Shown: in pieces, positions 17,977 through 26,331 of the stretch
Numbering within the stretch: position 1 is the stretch's first letter
Layout: every line of letters begins with the position of its first letter
Origin: Pararhizobium sp.
GTDB taxonomy: Bacteria > Pseudomonadota > Alphaproteobacteria > Rhizobiales > Rhizobiaceae
Length of the DNA stretch: 64,000 bases
Assembly (NCBI GenBank): GCA_017794825.1
Contig: CP051237.1
Span: 310,001-374,000, forward strand
Reading direction: 5' to 3'
The notes under the pieces: generated by a model
Databases searched by the model: none
What the model was told of the DNA's origin: nothing
The model's input: the letters and a program-made list of their open reading frames with translations, nothing else
Made by a program: the position numbers and the translations under genes

Positions 17977-18705
17977 TCACTCTGCCACCGACAGGCCTTG
18001 CGCCGTGCAATCGGCGAACCATTCCTCCAGGATCGCATTCACCGTTTCCGGCTTTTCCAGGGGCGGACAATGGCCGCAATTGTCAAGAATGACGAGGCGC
18101 GACCCGGCGATCGCCCGGTGAATTTCCTCCGAACAGTCCGGCGGCGTGACCTTGTCGTTGTCTCCGACGATGACAAGCGTCGGACAGCGAACGCCGGCAA
18201 TCACCGGACGGCTGTCGTCACGATCGATGATGGCGTGCTGCTGCGCGCCGTAGGCCTTCACGCCCAGCCTTACGGCGGCGTCCTGCACCGCCTTCAGCCG
18301 ATCCGGCGGGACGGCGTCGATGTCCTGGCAACTGAACGCCATGGTCTTGATGTTGGCGGCGAGCATGCCGTCGCGTTCCGCGACTGCAAGATTTTCGAGA
18401 CGGCGTCGGGTGCTGTCCGGGTTTTCCGGTCTGGCGGAGGTGGCGATGCAGACCAGGCTGGATATCCGGTCCGCCATGTCGGCAAGCATCCGGAAACCGA
18501 TATAGCCGCCCATCGACCAGACGACCAGATGAAACCGCTCCGGCAGTTGCGGCTCGATCGCCTGCGCCATCGCGTCGATCGTGACGTTGTCGTGATAGCC
18601 CGACGGCACCACGACATTGTATCGATCGCCGAAATGCTCCGTCTGGTAGCTCCAGGACGGATAGTCGGATTGCAATCCGGGCAACAGCACTAGTGATTCT
18701 TTCAT
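17977..18705 (-). CDS. Alpha/beta hydrolase, last gene of the Opp-type operon
   Basis: 242 residues from the ATG at 18705 (MKESLVLLPG). The nucleophile elbow is VVWSMGGYIGF, with Val where most relatives have the first Gly; the acid is in IVGDNDKVTPP and the base in NCGHCPPLEKPE, so the Ser-Asp-His triad is complete. No signal peptide: cytoplasmic. It follows the last ATPase gene by 11 bases and is probably co-transcribed with the transporter, so it may cleave the imported compound. The substrate is unknown. A longer frame to 18861 lies within the upstream gene and was not used. Confidence 0.82.
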   Translation of the reverse strand: MKESLVLLPGLQSDYPSWSYQTEHFGDRYNVVVPSGYHDNVTIDAMAQAIEPQLPERFHLVVWSMGGYIGFRMLADMADRISSLVCIATSARPENPDSTRRRLENLAVAERDGMLAANIKTMAFSCQDIDAVPPDRLKAVQDAAVRLGVKAYGAQQHAIIDRDDSRPVIAGVRCPTLVIVGDNDKVTPPDCSEEIHRAIAGSRLVILDNCGHCPPLEKPETVNAILEEWFADCTAQGLSVAE

Positions 18706-18716
18706 CTCGTTATTTC

Positions 18717-19709
18717 TCACGCGACATTCATGTTCAGGGAGGATGCGATCGTTTCGGCCTTGTGGCAGGCGACCATGTGCGGGCTGTCTGCTGGCCGAAG
18801 TTTCGGGACATTCGAAGAGCATTCGTCTCCGGCGAAGGCGCAGCGGGTGCGAAAATGGCATCCGGACGGCGGATCGATGGGGCTGGGCAACTCGCCGGCG
18901 ACGGCGGCGCGCGCATGGCGTTTCGCCGGCGTCGGCTGCGGCACGGCTTCGAGCAGCATGCGCGTATAGGGGTGCCGTGGATTGCGAAACAGGCTTTCCG
19001 TGCGGCCGATCTCCACGATCCTCCCGAGATACATGACCGCGACGCGGTCGGCGACGTGCGAGACGACCGACAAATCATGCGAAATGAAGACCATGGTCAG
19101 GTTCAGTTGCTGACGCAGGCGGCCGATGAGGTTGAGGATCTGCGCCTGTATCGACACGTCGAGGGCCGACACCGGCTCGTCCGCGATGATCAGCCCGGGA
19201 TTGAGCGCAATCGCCCGCGCTATGCCGATGCGCTGGCACTGACCGCCGGACAGCTGATGCGGATAGCGGTCGAGATGAAAATCGCTGAGGCCCACGAGCG
19301 CCGCCAGCTCGTCGACGCGCTGCGATGACGCTTTCCCGTAGTTCCCGAGTATCTCCCCGATGATCGCGCGCGCTTTCATCCGCGGATTGAGCGACGCCTG
19401 CGGATCCTGGAAGATCATCTGGAAATTACGGCGCGCCTGCTTGAGCGCCGGACCGCGCAGGCGGGAATGGTCGACGCCGTCGATCACGACGCGGCCGCCT
19501 GTCGGGACCTCGAGATGCATGATCAGCTTGGCAAGCGTGGATTTGCCGCAGCCGCTTTCACCGACAAGCCCCAGCGTTTCTCCCCGGGCGACCTCGAGGT
19601 TCACGCCGTCAACCGCATGCACATGCCGCACGCCGCCGCCAATCTTCGCCGGCTTCAGCGTATAGGTCTTGCCGACATTCTCGAGAACAAGATAACCGGT
19701 CATGCCCAC
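18717..19709 (-). CDS. Oligopeptide/dipeptide-type ABC transporter ATPase (OppF/DppF-like)
   Basis: 330 residues. Walker [10 protein letters not shown] (about residues 50-58), signature LSGGQCQRIGIARAIA, Walker B LIIADEPVSALD and H-loop VFISHDLSVV are all intact. The C-terminal oligo_HPY extension carries the Cys pattern FRTRCAFAGDEC typical of iron-sulphur-containing Opp/Dpp ATPases. It overlaps the preceding ATPase gene by 10 bases and forms the ATPase heterodimer with it. Confidence 0.92.
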   Translation of the reverse strand: MGMTGYLVLENVGKTYTLKPAKIGGGVRHVHAVDGVNLEVARGETLGLVGESGCGKSTLAKLIMHLEVPTGGRVVIDGVDHSRLRGPALKQARRNFQMIFQDPQASLNPRMKARAIIGEILGNYGKASSQRVDELAALVGLSDFHLDRYPHQLSGGQCQRIGIARAIALNPGLIIADEPVSALDVSIQAQILNLIGRLRQQLNLTMVFISHDLSVVSHVADRVAVMYLGRIVEIGRTESLFRNPRHPYTRMLLEAVPQPTPAKRHARAAVAGELPSPIDPPSGCHFRTRCAFAGDECSSNVPKLRPADSPHMVACHKAETIASSLNMNVA

Positions 19710-20746
19710 GCCCTTACGATGTCGTTGTCGCTCATCGCCTCGCAGACCGCGTCGGCGTGGATGCAGCGGGTCCAGTGCCCCTGCGCCCTCTCCTGCGCCT
19801 GCGGCAGCGAGGCGAGACAGGTTTCGGAGGAAAATTCACAGCGCGGCGCGAAGACGCATCCCTCGATCTTGCGGTCGAGCCGCGGCACGGAGCCCGGAAT
19901 TTCACGCAGCTCGTCGCGCATGCGGGCGTTGACGCCCGGCAGCGAACGCATCAGACCCGCGGTATAGCCATGCGCCGGATCCGCGAAGAGCTTCTCCGTC
20001 GGCCCCTGTTCGACGATGCGGCCGGCGTACATGACCATCATCCGGTCGGCGACGCCGGCGACCACGCCAAGATCATGGGTGATGAGAATGACGCTCATGC
20101 CGATATCGCGACGCAGGTCGGCGATCAGATCCAGAACCTGCGCCTGGACGGTGACGTCCAACGCCGTCGTCGGTTCGTCGGCAATCAGCAGTTCCGGGTC
20201 GCAGGCGAGCGCCATGGCGATCATCACGCGCTGCCGCATGCCGCCGGAGAGTTCATGCGGATAGGCGCCGAGCCGGCTCGCGGCGTCCGGTATGCGCACG
20301 AGGTCGAGCATTTCCAGCGCCCGCTTTTCCGCCGCGCCGCGACTGACGCGGCGGTGTTTGCGGATCGTTTCGGAAATCTGCATGCCCACGGTATGAACGG
20401 GATTGAGCGATGTCATCGGATCCTGGAAGATCATGCCGATCCGGTCGCCGCGAATCCGGCGCATCTCCCTTTCGCTCGTCTGCAGGAGGTCCCTGCCCCG
20501 CAGCAGTGCTGATCCACTGGTCACCCGCGCGCCGTGTTTCGGCAAGAGCCCCATGATGGTCATCGCCGTCACGCTCTTGCCGCAACCGGATTCACCGACG
20601 AGGCTGACGATCTCGCCCTCGCCGACGGAAAACGAAACAGCGTCGAGCGCACAGGTCACCTTGTCCCTGTCCGCGAATTCGAGGCTGAGGTTCCGAACGT
20701 CGAGAACCGGATCGGCGAGAGCAGTGCGGGAGGTCATGTCGTTCAT
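19700..20746 (-). CDS. Oligopeptide/dipeptide-type ABC transporter ATPase (OppD/DppD-like)
   Basis: 348 residues from the ATG at 20746, which overlaps the permease stop (ATGA). Walker [11 protein letters not shown], signature [16 protein letters not shown], Walker [12 protein letters not shown] and H-loop [10 protein letters not shown] are present. The C-terminal oligo_HPY region is [12 protein letters not shown]. The open frame continues far upstream inside the permease gene but that part is an out-of-frame shadow. It couples ATP hydrolysis to import by the two permeases. Confidence 0.92.
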   Translation of the reverse strand: MNDMTSRTALADPVLDVRNLSLEFADRDKVTCALDAVSFSVGEGEIVSLVGESGCGKSVTAMTIMGLLPKHGARVTSGSALLRGRDLLQTSEREMRRIRGDRIGMIFQDPMTSLNPVHTVGMQISETIRKHRRVSRGAAEKRALEMLDLVRIPDAASRLGAYPHELSGGMRQRVMIAMALACDPELLIADEPTTALDVTVQAQVLDLIADLRRDIGMSVILITHDLGVVAGVADRMMVMYAGRIVEQGPTEKLFADPAHGYTAGLMRSLPGVNARMRDELREIPGSVPRLDRKIEGCVFAPRCEFSSETCLASLPQAQERAQGHWTRCIHADAVCEAMSDNDIVRAWA

Positions 20747-21630
20747 ACCGAGCCCCTCACCATCTTGCGGGGATCCAGCGCGTCGCTCAGCCGGTCGCCC
20801 AGCACGTTGACGACGAGAACCAGCAGCGACAGCAGCACGCCCGGATAGACCATCAATTCGGGATGTATTCGGAAAAACGAGCGCGCATCGGCCATCATGC
20901 CGCCCCAGCTCGGCACTTCCGGCGATGTGCCGACGCCAAGAAAACTCAGGACCGCCGACGTGATGATCGCGGACGCGCAGGCATAGGTCGCCTGCACGAG
21001 CACCGGCCCCAGCGTGTTCGGCAGAATGTGACGCCAGACCAGCGGCAATCCACCCGTGCCGATGGATATCGCCGCCGCGACATAGGGCTGCTGCCGGACG
21101 CCCAGCACCACCGATCGCACAAGCCGAACCATGCGGGGAATTTCCGGGATGGAGATTGCGATGATGACCGTGAGAATTCCCGCATCCATGAGGGCTGCGA
21201 AGGCGATGGCGAGCAGAATGGCGGGGATCGCCATCATCGCGTCCACCAGCCGCATCGCTATGGCGCCGCCGACGCGCGACATTCCGGCGTAGATTCCGAT
21301 CGCGACGCCGAAAACGGTGGCGATCGCGGCGACCGAAAAGCCGACGAGCAAGGACATGCGAGAGCCGTAGACGGCGCGCGCGAACACGTCGCGCCCCAGG
21401 TGATCGCGACCCCAATAGGCGCTCGCCGACGGGCCGGTCAGCCGCTCAGCCGGATCGATCTTCACCGGGTCGCCGGCGATCAGCGGCGCAAAGACAGCCA
21501 TCAGGACGAACAGCAGCAGGACGCCGAAGCAGATGGTTGTCGCGGGGTTTGCAGCCAGATAGCCGGCCGCCGCCGAAATCCGGCCGCCATGCCCGCCGCG
21601 AGTGGCTGAAACCTGGTCGTAGACGCTCAT
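20743..21630 (-). CDS. Opp/Dpp-type ABC permease (OppC/DppC-like)
   Basis: 295 residues. An N-terminal cytoplasmic stretch is followed by one membrane segment (TTICFGVLLLFVLMAVFAPLI), the family motif GRDHLGRDVFARAVYGSRMSL, and the BPD_transp_1 domain with five more segments. The EAA loop is YVAAAISIGTGGLPLVWRHILPN. It starts two bases after the upstream permease stop and overlaps the ATPase gene. Inner-membrane half-channel. Confidence 0.92.
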   Translation of the reverse strand: MSVYDQVSATRGGHGGRISAAAGYLAANPATTICFGVLLLFVLMAVFAPLIAGDPVKIDPAERLTGPSASAYWGRDHLGRDVFARAVYGSRMSLLVGFSVAAIATVFGVAIGIYAGMSRVGGAIAMRLVDAMMAIPAILLAIAFAALMDAGILTVIIAISIPEIPRMVRLVRSVVLGVRQQPYVAAAISIGTGGLPLVWRHILPNTLGPVLVQATYACASAIITSAVLSFLGVGTSPEVPSWGGMMADARSFFRIHPELMVYPGVLLSLLVLVVNVLGDRLSDALDPRKMVRGSV

Positions 21631-21632
21631 GA

Positions 21633-22574
21633 TCAGCCCTTCACCCGCGGGTCGAACAGCGCGTAGCTCAGATCGATCAGGAGATTGATGAGGATGAGCA
21701 AGGCGGAGAAGAACAGGATGACGCCCTGCACGACCGGATAGTCCCGGCGGGTGATCGCATCCACCGTCAGGCGGCCGATGCCTGGAATATTGAAGACCGA
21801 CTCGGTCACCACGACGCCGCCGACCAGCGTCGCGAAACCGATGCCGATTACCGTGATGACAGGAATTCCGGCGCTTTTCAGCGCATGGATCACGAGGATG
21901 CGGAACGTGCCCAGCCCCTTGGCGCGCGCCGTCCGCGTGAAGTTCTCGCTGAGCGCCTCCAGCATCGCCGCGCGGGTGACGCGGGCGATCAGCGCCGCAA
22001 AGACCAGCGCAAGCGCAATCGAGGGAAGCGTGACCGAATGCAGCGTCGTCAGCAGGCCGTTGGAGAGCGGTTTGTAGCCCTGAACCGGAAACCAGCGCAG
22101 ACTGACCGCGAAGAAATAGACGAGCAGATAGGCGATCACGAAGACAGGCACCGAAAATCCGAGAACCGCGAACGCCATGATGCCCCTGTCGATCCAGCCA
22201 TTGGCGCGCCAGGCGGCGATGACGCCGAGCGGCACGGCGATCGCCACCGTCAGAAACAATGTAACCGCCGCCAGCACGAAGGTCGGCTCGATCCGCTGGG
22301 CGATCAGCTGCGTCACGGGCTTGTTGGAATAGATCGATTCACCGAGGTCGAACTGCAACGCGTTGCCGGCCCATATGCCGAACTGGACGATGAGCGGCTC
22401 GTCGAGATGCAGCCTTTCGCGGATTTTCTCCACCTGTTGCGGATTTGCGTTGTCGCCGGCCAGAAGCACGGCGGGATCGCCGGGCGTCAGATGAACAAGC
22501 GAAAAGATGAAAATCGCGACGAGGATGAAGATGGGGATGGCGGCGAGCAACCTTCCCAAGACGTAACCCAGCAT
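21633..22574 (-). CDS. Opp/Dpp-type ABC permease (OppB/DppB-like)
   Basis: 313 residues. N-terminal signature of OppB proteins (RLLAAIPIFILVAIFIFSLVHLTPGDPA, residues 8-35), a long periplasmic loop with FGIWAGNALQFDLGESIYSN, and the EAA loop ENFTRTARAKGLGTFRILVIHALK. Six membrane segments. Separated from the binding-protein gene by a 57-base gap that contains a strong hairpin. Confidence 0.92.
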   Translation of the reverse strand: MLGYVLGRLLAAIPIFILVAIFIFSLVHLTPGDPAVLLAGDNANPQQVEKIRERLHLDEPLIVQFGIWAGNALQFDLGESIYSNKPVTQLIAQRIEPTFVLAAVTLFLTVAIAVPLGVIAAWRANGWIDRGIMAFAVLGFSVPVFVIAYLLVYFFAVSLRWFPVQGYKPLSNGLLTTLHSVTLPSIALALVFAALIARVTRAAMLEALSENFTRTARAKGLGTFRILVIHALKSAGIPVITVIGIGFATLVGGVVVTESVFNIPGIGRLTVDAITRRDYPVVQGVILFFSALLILINLLIDLSYALFDPRVKG

Positions 22575-22591
22575 GTCGAACCCTCGGTAGC

Positions 22592-22618
22592 GGCCATCCG
22601 GAGCGCGTCCGGATGGCC
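22592..22618 (-). other. Strong intercistronic hairpin between the binding-protein and permease genes
   Basis: GGCCATCCGGA (22592-22602) and TCCGGATGGCC (22608-22618) form a perfect 11-bp stem with a 5-base loop, 13 bases after the binding-protein stop. No U-tract follows, so read-through is expected. Such hairpins typically protect the upstream mRNA from 3' decay and so favour binding-protein production over the membrane parts. Confidence 0.7.
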
Positions 22619-22631
22619 ATTGTCGTTGCGG

Positions 22632-24215
22632 CTATTGCGTACGCTGCACTTCCCAGAAGAAGGGCACGGGACTTTCGATGAAGCCCTCGAGATTGGTCGC
22701 AATACCCTGGGAGGGGAAACTCTGGCCGAGCGGAACGTAGCTGACAAGATCGTGGGTCAGGATCTGCATCTTGTCGGCCAGCGCCTTCTTCACCTCCGGA
22801 TCCTTGGCCTCGGCGAACTGCTTGCGCAGTTCCTGCAATTCCTCCGAACAGGCCCAACCGAACCAGCCGTTATCGCAATCGCCCGCGACATAGACGTTGG
22901 TCATCGGATTGGACTGATCGACAAAGCCCCAGCCGGTGAAGAAGAGGTTCCAGCCGCCATCGGCGACCGGCTCCTTGCTCGCCCTGCGGGTCGCCACGGT
23001 CGCCCAGTCGGAAGGCTGATCGTCGACGACGAAACCGGCTTCCTCGAGCATCGGCTTGAGCACCGAATAGTAGGCGTCGTGCGCCGGAATGTCGGTCACA
23101 TGCATCAGCACGACCGGGGTGCCGTCGTAACCGGCCTCTTCGAGCAGAGCCTTCGCCTTGTCGACGTCGCGGTTCAGCACCCGCTCGGTATTGGCGTCCG
23201 TCGCATAGGGCGTATCGCAGAAGAATACGGCAGCGCATTCCAGGTAGCGGTCGGTGGCGTTGCCGTAGGCGGCCTGCAGGAAGGGTTTCTGTTCGACCGA
23301 CCATTGCAGGGCCTGGCGGATCTTCGGATCGTCAAACGGCGGGTTCAGGTGATTGACGACGAGCTGCATCGAGTTGCCCGACTGGCGCGCGGCGATCGGT
23401 TTGGCGCTGTCCGCGCCCTCGAAAAAGGCGAGCATGTCGGCCGGCACTTCCTCGATCCAGTCGATTTCGCCCGCGATCAGGGCGTCGATCGCTGTCGCCG
23501 TATCCGGGATATAGACGAGCTCCACGCGGTCGAAATGCGCGACCTTGCCGCCTGCGGCCATATCGGCCGGCTCGTCGCGCGGAACGTAGTCGTCGAATTT
23601 CTCGAAGACCGCGATGCTGCCCGGCACCCACTCGTCGGGAAGCAGCTTGTAGGGGCCGGAACCGATCGGGTTGGCGACCGCTTCACTCGGATCGTTCGCC
23701 GCCTGGCTCGCCGGCATGATCACCGGAACGTTGGATGAAATCTTTCCAAGCGCCGGGATCACCTGCCCCCAGGGTTCGTTCATCGTGAGGACGACGGTCT
23801 TGTCGTCCGGAGCCTCAATTGACGCAAGCTTTGAAAACAGGATCTTGCCGAGACCATCGACCTTTCCCCAGCGCTGGATGGAGGCGACGACGTCCGCTCC
23901 CGTGACGGGCGAACCGTCATGGAACATCAATCCGTCGCGCAGCGTGATCGTGTAGACGCGGCCGTCGTCGGAAAGCGTGTAGCCCTCGGCCATCTGCGGC
24001 TGCACTTCGTAATTCGAATCCAGCGCAAACAGCGTATCGTACATGAGATAGGCGGCGTTGCGGATCGTGAAATTCGTCGTCGAGATCGGGTCGAGCGTGT
24101 TGATGTCTCCGTTCAGTCTCAGCCGCAGAACCTCCTCGGCCGAGGCGGACACGGTCCCGGCGAGCATCGCCGCCCCGATTGCCGCCGACAGAACAATGGT
24201 TTTCAATCGTCGCAT
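22632..24215 (-). CDS. Opp/Dpp-type periplasmic substrate-binding protein (SBP_bac_5)
   Basis: 527 residues. Sec signal peptide (MRRLKTIVLSAAIGAAMLAGTVSASA, then EEVLRLRL). The SBP_bac_5 signature region is present: LYDTLFALDSNYEVQPQMAEGY, the YTITLRDGLMFHDGSPVTGADV segment, and GSGPYKLLPDEWVPG. It opens a five-gene transporter operon. The ATG at 24215 has GGAGGAGA upstream; the longer frame to 24353 crosses the operator region. The ligand could be a peptide or, given control by a LacI-type protein, a sugar-containing compound; I cannot decide. Confidence 0.9.
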   Translation of the reverse strand: MRRLKTIVLSAAIGAAMLAGTVSASAEEVLRLRLNGDINTLDPISTTNFTIRNAAYLMYDTLFALDSNYEVQPQMAEGYTLSDDGRVYTITLRDGLMFHDGSPVTGADVVASIQRWGKVDGLGKILFSKLASIEAPDDKTVVLTMNEPWGQVIPALGKISSNVPVIMPASQAANDPSEAVANPIGSGPYKLLPDEWVPGSIAVFEKFDDYVPRDEPADMAAGGKVAHFDRVELVYIPDTATAIDALIAGEIDWIEEVPADMLAFFEGADSAKPIAARQSGNSMQLVVNHLNPPFDDPKIRQALQWSVEQKPFLQAAYGNATDRYLECAAVFFCDTPYATDANTERVLNRDVDKAKALLEEAGYDGTPVVLMHVTDIPAHDAYYSVLKPMLEEAGFVVDDQPSDWATVATRRASKEPVADGGWNLFFTGWGFVDQSNPMTNVYVAGDCDNGWFGWACSEELQELRKQFAEAKDPEVKKALADKMQILTHDLVSYVPLGQSFPSQGIATNLEGFIESPVPFFWEVQRTQ

Positions 24216-24312
24216 TCTGTTCTCCTCCGTCCGCCGCATGGCGGCGCAAAACGTTACGTATCCATTTAAAACCAGAATTCCGCGTTTTGAAGCATTGCAT
24301 CCTCCCAAAACG

Positions 24313-24324
24313 CGAAACGTTTCG
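24313..24324. promoter_or_regulatory. LacI-type operator, copy 1
   Basis: CGAAACGTTTCG, a perfect 12-base palindrome with the central CG typical of LacI-family operators. It lies about 100 bases upstream of the binding-protein start and is identical to the copy at 24400, with 87 bases between their starts. Confidence 0.75.
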
Positions 24325-24399
24325 TGTTTAACGATTCCTAAGATACTATGCAACCCGGTTTCAGCTGTTAACAGGGCCTTTTGTGGATTTCCTGTTTGA

Positions 24400-24411
24400 C
24401 GAAACGTTTCG
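24400..24411. promoter_or_regulatory. LacI-type operator, copy 2
   Basis: A second perfect CGAAACGTTTCG, 42 bases upstream of the LacI-type regulator start. With copy 1 it brackets the divergent promoters, suggesting looping or joint repression of the transporter operon and autoregulation. Confidence 0.75.
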
Positions 24412-24452
24412 CGTCGCTATTTTGGCGCATCTTGAGTGCGAGGACGAGTCGG

Positions 24453-25460
24453 TTGGCGACTATCAAGGATGTGGCGCGACGCGCCAATGTTTCGGTGACG
24501 ACCGTTTCGGCGACCATCAACGGCACCGCCCCGGTCAGCGACGCATTGAAGGCGCGCGTCTGGGCGGCGATCCGCGAAGTCGGCTACCAGCCAGATCCGA
24601 TCGCCCGCAATCTGCGCAAGGGCGTATCCACGACGATTGGCCTGATCGTGCCCGACATCTCGATCCCCTGGGCCGCGCATCTCGCGAAATCCATGCAGCG
24701 CGCCTTCTCGGAAATCGGTTACAACATGCTGTTCGCCAGCAGCGAGGACGACCCGGAGCGCGAGTTCAGCGAGATCGAGGTGTTTTCGGCGCATCGCGTC
24801 GCCGGGCTGGTCGTTGTCCCCACATCGCGCGGAGAGAATTACAGCGCCCGCCTCGTCGAGACGATCCATGTGCCGACGGTGCTGGTGGACCGGGTGTTGC
24901 CGCAACGGCATTTCGATTCGGTGACCGACGACAATCTTCTCGGCGCGCAGATGATCGTGCGTTACCTGCACAAGCTCGGCCACCGCGACATCGCCTTCAT
25001 GGCGGGCCGCGCGGGCATATCGTCCTCCGACGAACGGCTTGCGGGTTTCAGGAGAACCATGGACGAAACCGGCGTCGCCATCCGTGAGGAGCTCGTGCGG
25101 CAACCGGTCTACCTGCGCGACCACGCCTATGCGACCGTCCAGCAGCTGATGACGATGCGGGATCCGCCGACGGCCATCGTCTGCATCAACATCGCCCAGC
25201 TGCTCGGAACCATGGCCGGCCTTGGCAATCTCGGCCTCAGCGCCCCGGACGACGTGTCGGTCATCAGTTTCGACGGCTTTCATCCGGCTGAAGGCTGGTC
25301 GCCGGCCATCACGTCGCTGAAGCAGGATATCGCGACCACCAGCACCAGGGCCGCGGAACTGCTGATGGCGCGCATCCGCGAGGAAAACCAGCCCGAACCG
25401 CAAATCATCCGGGTTCCGCCGAGCCTGCAGATTCGCAGTTCCTGCCGCGCCGTGGCGTGA
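24453..25460 (+). CDS. LacI-family transcriptional repressor of the Opp-type operon
   Basis: 335 residues from a TTG at 24453. The helix-turn-helix begins at residue 2 (ATIKDVARRANVSVTTVSATING, with hinge helix SDALKARVWAAIREVGYQPD), which is where LacI proteins normally start; the frame extends 24 codons upstream over operator copy 2, which argues against the earlier start. GAGGACGAG lies just upstream. The C-terminal part is a periplasmic-binding-like sensor (GLIVPDISIPWAAHLAKSM, then VISFDGFHPAEG). Divergent from the transporter, whose operators it presumably binds; the inducer is unknown. Confidence 0.88.
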   Translation: MATIKDVARRANVSVTTVSATINGTAPVSDALKARVWAAIREVGYQPDPIARNLRKGVSTTIGLIVPDISIPWAAHLAKSMQRAFSEIGYNMLFASSEDDPEREFSEIEVFSAHRVAGLVVVPTSRGENYSARLVETIHVPTVLVDRVLPQRHFDSVTDDNLLGAQMIVRYLHKLGHRDIAFMAGRAGISSSDERLAGFRRTMDETGVAIREELVRQPVYLRDHAYATVQQLMTMRDPPTAIVCINIAQLLGTMAGLGNLGLSAPDDVSVISFDGFHPAEGWSPAITSLKQDIATTSTRAAELLMARIREENQPEPQIIRVPPSLQIRSSCRAVA

Positions 25461-25486
25461 GGCTGGCGGCATCGACTGAAGGGCGA

Positions 25487-25948
25487 TCATACGCCTCTGT
25501 CTTCCGCCAGCCCTTCGGCCAACGCTGACGCTGTTTCACGGAGCGCCTCGCGATCGGGAGTTTGGAGCGCTTTCCAGGTCAATTTGGATTCAACGATGTA
25601 TCTGCGTGACGTGATGTCGGTCTTTTCCACAAGCGGTACGACATGGGCGTGCGCATGGGGGATGTCGCCGCCCGTGAACAGGAATGCAACACGATCCACC
25701 GAATAAAGACGCTTCTGCACGCGAGCCAGCCTTTGACCCAGACGCAGAATTTCAGCGCTCAGATCAGACGGAAGTTCCTCGAAGGTCTCATGGTGTTCGA
25801 CAGGGATTATCTGGACATGCCCCTCTCTTATCGGACCGATATCCAGAAAGGCGACAATACGATCATCGCGATAGACCTCGTGGGCGGGCACATCACCCGA
25901 GGCAATGCGGCAAAACAGGCATTGATTGCTCGTATTGATTTTTGACAT
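25487..25948 (-). CDS. HIT-family nucleotide hydrolase
   Basis: 153 residues from the ATG at 25948. N-terminal CLFCRIASGDVPAHEVYRDD and the catalytic HIT triad in DIPHAHAHVVPL (about residues 102-113; His-x-His-x-His). HIT proteins cleave nucleotide phosphoramidates or dinucleoside polyphosphates in the cytoplasm. A longer frame reaches 26059 but CLFC-type HIT proteins start close to this motif. It is convergent with the LacI gene and stands alone. Confidence 0.88.
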   Translation of the reverse strand: MSKINTSNQCLFCRIASGDVPAHEVYRDDRIVAFLDIGPIREGHVQIIPVEHHETFEELPSDLSAEILRLGQRLARVQKRLYSVDRVAFLFTGGDIPHAHAHVVPLVEKTDITSRRYIVESKLTWKALQTPDREALRETASALAEGLAEDRGV

Positions 25949-26331
25949 GTGAATGCATCGCGGCTGAAGTGCACGCAAAATGACGCCAATCAACGCCTGA
26001 TTGTCAACTCCCCTCTCAGAAAGAGCATAGACTTTGGAAACATGAAAGCCATTTCCCAAGCGCTGACACAGAGCATGGCGGCAAGGGGAACATTCGAACG
26101 CCGCAGTCTTGAATTCGCGTCGTTGACTGACGCGAAAGACGATGATTTCGTGGAATTGACGCCAATACGCTGAAAGCGCGACCTTGCCGGCGCCAAAGCG
26201 CTGATGTCGAGAGCCCTGGTTGATCTCAACGATTGTTCGTCAACTTGAACTATTCATCCCCTTTGTACTTGATGGCGACAGAAAAGTGTGGCCCTTCTAA
26301 AAAGGTAGTCATGAGCGGGATGGGGTCGATC
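25949..26331. other. Intergenic region upstream of the mechanosensitive channel, no supported gene
   Basis: About 380 bases. Two short overlapping frames on opposite strands (25949-26173 plus, 25990-26229 minus) have no recognisable domain and no good ribosome site. The segment 26230-26300 is AT-richer and probably carries the channel promoter. Nothing else stands out. Confidence 0.5.

Noticed and set aside
19700..21415. Long reading of the OppD-like ATPase starting inside the permease gene
   Set aside because: The first ~220 residues are low-complexity Arg/Gly text out of frame with the permease; the ABC domain begins at the ATG at 20746, which is coupled to the permease stop.
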